Positions 44,144 through 49,164 of a stretch of 49,164 nucleotides of DNA are shown here, in pieces. Position 1 is the first letter of the stretch. The number at the start of each line of letters is the position of its first letter. The position numbers and the translations under genes were made by a program. The stretch spans positions 1 through 49,164 of the forward strand of contig JAFLTD010000009.1 of NCBI GenBank assembly GCA_022510625.1. The letters run 5' to 3'. The notes below the pieces were generated by a model. That model had not been told where the DNA came from. It searched no databases and saw nothing but the letters and a program-made list of their open reading frames with translations. This DNA is from Lachnospiraceae bacterium. GTDB lineage: Bacteria > Bacillota > Clostridia > Lachnospirales > Lachnospiraceae.

Positions 44144-44240
44144 CGCTTGCCCGTCTGCTTCGCAGCCGACTTGCTCGTTGATAGGCACAAGAAAAACAAA
44201 TGCCGCCTGCGGCGTCGCTTGTTTTTCTTTTGTGCCTATC
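44126..44240. repeat. Cluster of three palindromes
   Basis: Three hairpins sit together between the small minus gene and the DUF1015 promoter: GCAAG/CTTGC with an inner CGTT/AACG (44126-44150); CTGC/GCAG with a TTC loop (44155-44165); and a long one whose 20-nt arm (44180-44199, from GATAGGCAC) pairs with the 22-nt arm 44219-44240 (ending GTGCCTATC) with a 2-nt bulge, holding an inner GCCGC/GCGGC pair. It looks like a REP-type or intergenic mobile palindrome. Confidence 0.75.
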
Positions 44241-44254
44241 ATATCATTTCTCGC

Positions 44255-44283
44255 TTGTGCTGTATAGGCTTATTTGCTAAAAT
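44255..44283 (+). promoter_or_regulatory. Promoter of the DUF1015 gene
   Basis: TTGTGC (44255-44260), 17-bp spacer, TAAAAT (44278-44283), with TGC before the -10 giving an extended -10 element. Confidence 0.6.
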
Positions 44284-44329
44284 AAGTTTATACAATGACG
44301 TTGAAATTATGACAGGACAGGTAGATATA

Positions 44330-45571
44330 ATGGCAAGAGTGAACCCTTTTCGGGCAGTAAGACCCAGAGCGGATCTGGCAGATCGTATTGCGGCACTTCC
44401 CTACGATGTGTATAGCAGACAGGAAGCATATGAGAAGGTGAAAGGCGATCCGTACACCTTTCTCAGAATAGACAGGCCGGAGACACAGTTCCCGGAGGAC
44501 TGTGATATGTATGCATCGGAAGTCTATGAGAAAGCGAGAGATATGTTGGGTGACATGCTGCGGGACGGACTATTCATAGAAGAAGAGAAAGAAGCGTACT
44601 ATATCTATGAACTGGTGATGAACGGGCGCTCCCAGGTAGGCATCGGGGCATGTGCTTCGGTGGAAGACTATGAAAATCAGATCATCAAGAAGCATGAGAA
44701 TACCAGAGCAGACAAGGAGGCGGACCGAATCCGTCATGTGGATGTGTGCAGTGCACAGACAGGACCGATTTTTCTGGCTTATCGAAGACGAGAGAAGATA
44801 GAGGAGCTGGTGCGCAAGACTATGAGCACACGTCCGGTATATGATTTTACGGCCGATGACGGAGTCACGCACAGACTGTGGGTGATAGACGACTCTGAGG
44901 ATGTGGCGGGAATCAGGAGTGAGTTCGAACAGGTAGACTCGATTTATATTGCAGACGGACACCACAGATGTGCTTCGGCCGTACGGGTTTCACAAATGCG
45001 CAGAGATGCACACCCGGGTTATTCGGGTGAGGAGCAGTTTAATTACTTTTTATCGGTTCTGTTTCCGGATGATCAGTTGATGATCATGGATTACAATCGT
45101 GTTGTAACATCATTAAACGGATATTCCGATGAGGAATTTCTACAACGGATAGGGCAGATTTTCGACATATCCGCCGTAGGCAGGGAGCCTTACAGGCCGC
45201 AGCGCAAGGGTGAAATCGGCATGTATCTCGGTGATATGTGGTACTGCCTGAAGATCAGGGAGAGTCAGTATTGCGGCGATGCTGCAGAAGACTTGGATGT
45301 GGCAATTTTGCAGAGAGAGCTGCTAGAGCCGGTGCTGGGCATCTCAGACCCCAAGGTGGATGATAGAATTGATTTTGTCGGAGGGATCAGAGGATTGGAG
45401 GAATTGGTGAAGCGCGTACATAAAGATGCAAAAGCCGCCTTTGCCATGTATCCTACGGACATCCATGAACTGTTTGATGTATCTGATGCGGGCAAACTGA
45501 TGCCTCCGAAATCTACATGGTTTGAACCGAAACTCCGCAGTGGACTTTTGATTCACAGAATAGAGTCGTGA
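44330..45571 (+). CDS. DUF1015 family protein
   Basis: 413 residues, beginning MARVNPFRAVRPRADLADRIAALPYDVYS, which is the standard DUF1015 N-terminus, followed by YTFLRIDRPE, HENTRADKEADR, and IADGHHRCASAVR. The family is often encoded next to serA/serC in Clostridia, as here, and a link to serine metabolism is often suggested; it includes enzymes described as serine kinases in archaea, but I cannot show that activity for this protein. ATG 44330 has ACAGGT about 8 nt upstream; the longer frame from 44147 runs into the palindrome cluster and is not supported. Confidence 0.88.
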   Translation: MARVNPFRAVRPRADLADRIAALPYDVYSRQEAYEKVKGDPYTFLRIDRPETQFPEDCDMYASEVYEKARDMLGDMLRDGLFIEEEKEAYYIYELVMNGRSQVGIGACASVEDYENQIIKKHENTRADKEADRIRHVDVCSAQTGPIFLAYRRREKIEELVRKTMSTRPVYDFTADDGVTHRLWVIDDSEDVAGIRSEFEQVDSIYIADGHHRCASAVRVSQMRRDAHPGYSGEEQFNYFLSVLFPDDQLMIMDYNRVVTSLNGYSDEEFLQRIGQIFDISAVGREPYRPQRKGEIGMYLGDMWYCLKIRESQYCGDAAEDLDVAILQRELLEPVLGISDPKVDDRIDFVGGIRGLEELVKRVHKDAKAAFAMYPTDIHELFDVSDAGKLMPPKSTWFEPKLRSGLLIHRIES

Positions 45572-45638
45572 CGGTGTGTTCATCGGATATTGAATCGATA
45601 GGTGTGTTACCATAGAAAACATGTGAAAGGGAAACGAT

Positions 45639-48158
45639 ATGAATAAGAAATTGTATAAATTGATGAACTGGCCTGCAATCGAGGGGATCGTATATTCCGA
45701 ATCCGACAATCCGCATGAAATTTTGGGAGCACATGTTTCCGGCAATTCCGTACTGGTACAGACTTTTCAGCCCGGTGCAAAAAGCGTACGCTTACAGCTT
45801 ACGGATGGGGATAAAAGTTATAAGATGGAAATGGCGGATGAGGAGGGATTTTTTGCTCTTCTGCTGCCGGGAAAGAAAATTCCGGAATATGAGTATATTG
45901 TGGAGGCGCAGGACGGCTCCCTGAAGAAAGTCAGGGATGCCTACAATTATCCGCCGCAGATTACACATGATGATACCGAGAAATTTAATGCCGGTATTCA
46001 CTATATGATATATGAAAAACTGGGTGCGCATCCCATGAAGATTGACGGTACGGAGGGTGTACTGTTCGCTGTATGGGCACCCGGTGCACTTCGTGTCAGC
46101 GTTGTGGGTGACTTTAACGATTGGGACGGCAGAACATATCAGATGAGGAGACTGTGGGATTCCGGCCTTTTTGAACTGTTTATACCGGATGTCAAGGAGG
46201 GTGACTGCTATAAGTTTGAGATCAAGGCTAAGGGAGGTCTCACCTTTTTGAAGGCCGATCCGTATGCTTTCGGTCAGCAGCTTCGACCTGACAGTGCCTC
46301 TGTTGTCAGGAATATTGACGGTTTTAAGTGGGAAGACAATAAGTGGATGAAAAACCGCGTGAAACGGCAGGCGAAAGACGAGCCCATGAACATTTATGAG
46401 ATATATCTCGGTTCTTTTGCGAAGCCGGAGGACGGCAGGGAATTCTACAATTATCGGGAGCTTGCACCGAAGATCATAGAATATGTGCAGAAGATGGGAT
46501 ATACGCATGTGGAACTGATGCCGGTGATGGAGCATCCGCTTGATGCATCCTGGGGATATCAGGTGATAGGATATTATGCGCCTACCGCGCGGTACGGAAG
46601 TGCGGCAGACTTTATGTTCTTTATGAATGAATTACATAAGGCGGGAATCGGCGTAATCCTAGATTGGGTTCCTGCGCATTTCCCTAGGGACACATACGGG
46701 CTTGCGGGATTTGACGGCACATGTCTGTATGAACATCAGGATCCAAGACAGGGATCTCATCCGCACTGGGGAACGCTGATCTACAACTATGGAAGACCGG
46801 AGGTGCGCAATTATCTGATTGCCAATGCACTGTATTGGGTGGAGCAGTACCATGCCGACGGTATACGTATTGATGCTGTTGCGTCCATGCTGTATTTGGA
46901 TTACGGTAAGAGTGACGGACAATGGGTTGCCAACATGTATGGCGGCAATGAAAACCTGGAAGCTGTGGAATTTTTGAAGCATCTCAACTCCATTATGAAG
47001 AAGCGCAACGAAGGCGTACTTATGATTGCAGAGGAATCAACCGCATGGCCTAAGATCACAGGTGACCTTGATGATGACGGACTGGGATTTGATTTGAAAT
47101 GGAACATGGGTTTTATGAACGATTACCTGAACTATATTAAGACGGATCCCTATTTCCGCTCAGGGCGTCATAACGACCTTACTTTCAGTATGATCTATGC
47201 TTACAGCGAGAAATTCATACTTGTATTCTCGCACGACGAGGTGGTGCACGGTAAGGCGACGCTCCTCGGCAAGATGCCGGGAGAGAGGAAAGAGCAGTTC
47301 GCGAATATGCGTCTGACCTATGCTTATCATATGACACATCCGGGCAAGAAACTTTTGTTTATGGGACAGGATATAGGCGAATATGATGAGTTTTATGAGG
47401 AGAGAGCGGTGGAGTGGAATCTGCTTGAAGTTGATGAACATGCGAAACTCAACCGTTTGGTGGCTGATCTCAATAAGTTATATACTTCCAAGCCGGCGTT
47501 GTATGCCAAGGATACTTCATGGGAAGGCTTTGAATGGATCAACTGTATCACGCCCAACGCATGTATGTTGTCTTATCTGCGTAAAACAGATAAGCAAGAG
47601 GATTCGCTGGTCGTAGTAGCCAATTTTGCAAATGTAAAGCAGAAATTCCGCGTGGGTGTTCCCTATGAGGGGAAATACAAGGAAATTCTGAACACCGATG
47701 CCAAGATTTACGGTGGAAGCGGCATCGTGAATAAAAATACCCGTGACACGATTGAGACAGAGTGGGATGGAAAGCCCTATGCCATTGATGTGGTGAGCGC
47801 ACCGCTTTCCGTAAGTATTTTCTCCTATACACCTTATACCGCGGAAGAGAAAGCGGAGATCGACCGGGTGCGCGCGGAGGAGATTCGCAAAGCAAAAGAG
47901 GCGGAGGAGCGCAGGGCGGCCAAAGAAGCCGCAGATACTATCGCAAGAGAGGCTGCGGAGGCGAAGAGGTTGGCAAAGGCAGCCGCCGAAGAAGCAAAGG
48001 AGCGGGCGAAAGTGGCCGAGGAGATGCTTAAAAAGGCACAGGATGCGGCAGCTAAGCTGCAGAAAATCACTGAGGTACAAGAGGCGCGGGAGAAGAATGC
48101 ACAAGAGTCCGTGTCAGCAACCCCAAAGGCAAAAAAGACTGTCAGGAGGAGTAAGTAG
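45639..48158 (+). CDS. glgB: 1,4-alpha-glucan branching enzyme with coiled-coil tail
   Basis: GH13 enzyme that introduces alpha-1,6 branches into glycogen. 839 residues: an N-terminal domain (about 10-105), a CBM48 domain (about 125-220, with FAVWAPGALRVSVVGDFNDWDGR read in two parts), the GH13 barrel with HxPxHFPRD-like VPAHFPRD, nucleophile Asp412 in DGIRIDAVASM, Glu in IAEESTAWP and Asp in FSHDEVVHGK, and a C-terminal beta domain to about 730. From about 735 to 839 an Ala/Glu/Lys/Arg-rich coiled coil with a basic end (KKTVRRSK) is added, which is not part of usual GlgB. ATG 45639 follows GAAAGGG. Other glg genes are absent. Confidence 0.93.
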   Translation: MNKKLYKLMNWPAIEGIVYSESDNPHEILGAHVSGNSVLVQTFQPGAKSVRLQLTDGDKSYKMEMADEEGFFALLLPGKKIPEYEYIVEAQDGSLKKVRDAYNYPPQITHDDTEKFNAGIHYMIYEKLGAHPMKIDGTEGVLFAVWAPGALRVSVVGDFNDWDGRTYQMRRLWDSGLFELFIPDVKEGDCYKFEIKAKGGLTFLKADPYAFGQQLRPDSASVVRNIDGFKWEDNKWMKNRVKRQAKDEPMNIYEIYLGSFAKPEDGREFYNYRELAPKIIEYVQKMGYTHVELMPVMEHPLDASWGYQVIGYYAPTARYGSAADFMFFMNELHKAGIGVILDWVPAHFPRDTYGLAGFDGTCLYEHQDPRQGSHPHWGTLIYNYGRPEVRNYLIANALYWVEQYHADGIRIDAVASMLYLDYGKSDGQWVANMYGGNENLEAVEFLKHLNSIMKKRNEGVLMIAEESTAWPKITGDLDDDGLGFDLKWNMGFMNDYLNYIKTDPYFRSGRHNDLTFSMIYAYSEKFILVFSHDEVVHGKATLLGKMPGERKEQFANMRLTYAYHMTHPGKKLLFMGQDIGEYDEFYEERAVEWNLLEVDEHAKLNRLVADLNKLYTSKPALYAKDTSWEGFEWINCITPNACMLSYLRKTDKQEDSLVVVANFANVKQKFRVGVPYEGKYKEILNTDAKIYGGSGIVNKNTRDTIETEWDGKPYAIDVVSAPLSVSIFSYTPYTAEEKAEIDRVRAEEIRKAKEAEERRAAKEAADTIAREAAEAKRLAKAAAEEAKERAKVAEEMLKKAQDAAAKLQKITEVQEAREKNAQESVSATPKAKKTVRRSK

Positions 48159-49021
48159 TGGGAATAGAGCAGATTGCCGTTGCCTCCAAAGAAATAGATG
48201 GACTGCTGCAGAGATATGCGCAGGAACTCCCGGATAGGATGCTTCGTTTTGGTGTAAGAGTGCTGCTTGCACTGGTGTTTCTTCTGATCGGCATTCAGAT
48301 TATCAAACTGGTGCGCAGAATTGTCCGTCGTTCCTTAAAAAAGAATAATGCGGATGTCGGTGTTATCCAGTTTCTGGATTCCTTTATTAAAGCAGCACTG
48401 TATGTTTTGTTACTGTTTCTGATTGCATCGGGATTCGGATTGGATGCCGCAAGTGTTGTTGCGCTGCTGGGATCTGCCGGTGTGGCAATCGGTCTGGCGA
48501 TACAGGGCAGTCTGTCCAATTTTGCGGGAGGTGTCCTGATTCTGCTGCTAAAACCTTTTCGGGTGGATGATTATATCAAGGTGGATAGTGATGGACATGA
48601 GGGCACTGTCAAAGAAATTCAATTGTTCTACACGAAGCTGGCAACTCCGGATAATCATGTAGTCATTATACCAAATGGATTTCTTGCGAATACAAATATT
48701 ATGAATATGAGCACGCTCGGAGAGCGGAAAATGGATATTCCCGTTATGATATCATACGATGCGGATATCCGTGTCGCAAGAGAAGTGCTTCTGAAAGTTC
48801 TTAACGAAGATGAAGCAGTCCTCAAGGATAAAGACCAGAGAGTGTTTGTTCAGGAACTGGCAGACAGTGGTGTGCAGCTGACTGTGCGGTGCTGGGCAGA
48901 CAACGAGAATTATTGGGAATGTAAATGGCGCATTACGGAGCAGATTAAGTATGCGCTGGATGAAGCGGAGATATCCATACCATATCCGCAGATGGATGTT
49001 CATATAGAGCAATCCGACTGA
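48158..49021 (+). CDS. mscS: Small-conductance mechanosensitive channel MscS
   Basis: 287-residue channel that releases solutes on hypo-osmotic shock. Three membrane helices (about 31-52, 74-92, 98-133); the pore helix carries LGSAGVAIGLAIQGSLSNFAGG, followed by the MscS signature KPFRVDDYIKV and the cytoplasmic beta and alpha/beta domains. GTG 48158 overlaps the glgB TAG (TAGTG) and has AGGAGG (48144-48149) 8 nt upstream, so it is translationally coupled to glgB. Confidence 0.95.
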   Translation: MGIEQIAVASKEIDGLLQRYAQELPDRMLRFGVRVLLALVFLLIGIQIIKLVRRIVRRSLKKNNADVGVIQFLDSFIKAALYVLLLFLIASGFGLDAASVVALLGSAGVAIGLAIQGSLSNFAGGVLILLLKPFRVDDYIKVDSDGHEGTVKEIQLFYTKLATPDNHVVIIPNGFLANTNIMNMSTLGERKMDIPVMISYDADIRVAREVLLKVLNEDEAVLKDKDQRVFVQELADSGVQLTVRCWADNENYWECKWRITEQIKYALDEAEISIPYPQMDVHIEQSD

Positions 49022-49062
49022 GAAGCTGAAACAGGTAAATTTGTTTTCCGGAAATTTAGCTA

Positions 49063-49091
49063 TTGCAAAATTTAGGATAAATCAGTATAAT
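49063..49091 (+). promoter_or_regulatory. Promoter of the tRNA-Thr gene
   Basis: TTGCAA (49063-49068), 17-bp spacer, consensus TATAAT (49086-49091), about 20 nt before the tRNA 5' end. Confidence 0.75.
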
Positions 49092-49110
49092 AATTCTTGT
49101 TGTAGATATT

Positions 49111-49164
49111 GCTGGAATAGCGCAGTCGGTAGCGCAACTGATTCGTAATCAGTAGGTCGAGGGT
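49111..49164 (+). tRNA. tRNA-Thr(CGT), 3' end outside window
   Basis: The 5' end GCTGGAATAGCGCAGTCGG, D-arm GCGC..GCGC, and anticodon arm ACTGA-TTCGTAA-TCAGT are visible, with anticodon CGT (reads ACG, Thr). The T-arm and acceptor 3' strand are cut off by the window end. Confidence 0.93.

Noticed and set aside
45575-45638. Promoter before glgB
   Set aside because: TTGAAT with a 17-bp spacer and TAGAAA matches only four of six bases in each box; too weak to list.
49035-49062. AT-rich inverted repeat after mscS
   Set aside because: TAAATTT/AAATTTA can form a weak stem but it lacks a T-run, so it is not called as a terminator.
1-49164. CRISPR arrays, insertion sequences, prophage or integrase genes
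   Set aside because: Looked for regularly spaced repeats, transposase-like or integrase-like motifs and found none; the only repeats are the short ones listed.

Overview
The window looks like a chromosomal segment of a Lachnospiraceae-type Firmicute (Clostridia). The evidence is the order rplS-lepB-rbgA(ylqF)-lepB-rnhB-ylqG-ylqH-yraN-pgeF, the order DUF512 radical SAM-der-plsY-gpsA, a T-box tyrosine leader, VanR/VanS-style signalling proteins, strong AGGAGG-type ribosome sites and sigma-A-like promoters with 16-17 bp spacers. The genus cannot be settled from the sequence. I see no phage, transposon, integrase or CRISPR array. Genes are dense, mostly on the + strand, and largely core, with several accessory signalling and cell-wall modules.

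Layout. 1-6536: end of rplS, terminator, then a housekeeping run of two type I signal peptidases around the ribosome-assembly GTPase RbgA, RNase HII, a FliK-like/FlhB-C-like pair outside any flagellar cluster, a YraN nuclease-fold protein and a PgeF/YfiH oxidoreductase. 6620-10146: an OmpR-type regulator and a 927-residue histidine kinase with a very large extracellular domain. 10223-11416 (-): a long, divergent PRPP synthetase, head-to-head with the DUF512-der-plsY-gpsA group (11589-15944). 15941-16795 (-): metF, overlapping gpsA tail to tail.

16928-25000 is the most unusual region: a tight five-gene run of MoxR ATPase, VWA protein, REC-HD-GYP protein and two membrane hybrid kinases. Each kinase lacks a different essential part: one has no recognisable ATP-binding motifs, the other has Tyr in place of the phospho-accepting His. 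Both keep pseudo-receivers and intact receivers, and the second also carries an HPt domain. This is my main candidate for an undescribed system.

25004-29427: a Tyr-specific T-box riboswitch (specifier TAC) leads into tyrS, a DRE-TIM aldolase of unknown role and a membrane-anchored GH25 lysozyme with SH3b repeats and a Tyr/Asp/Glu-rich cytoplasmic tail, with no visible terminator before 29392. 29406-30506 (-): aroC. 30939-33582: VanY-type carboxypeptidase, tgt and yajC. 33759-39917: leuB, a GT-C-like membrane glycosyltransferase, ilvD and ilvB. 39977-41380: an L,D-transpeptidase. 41450-43719: serC-serA. 43720-44330: two hairpins, a small minus-strand gene and a cluster of palindromes. 44330-49021: a DUF1015 protein, glgB with an odd coiled-coil tail, and mscS. 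The window ends inside a tRNA-Thr(CGT) gene.

Functionally, the window combines translation and ribosome assembly (L19, RbgA, TyrS, Tgt, Der, tRNA-Thr), envelope building and remodelling (signal peptidases, PlsY/GpsA, GH25, VanY, L,D-transpeptidase, MscS), amino-acid synthesis (AroC, LeuB, IlvD, IlvB, SerC, SerA, MetF) and signalling. All functional names rest on recognition of motifs by eye; no database search was run.
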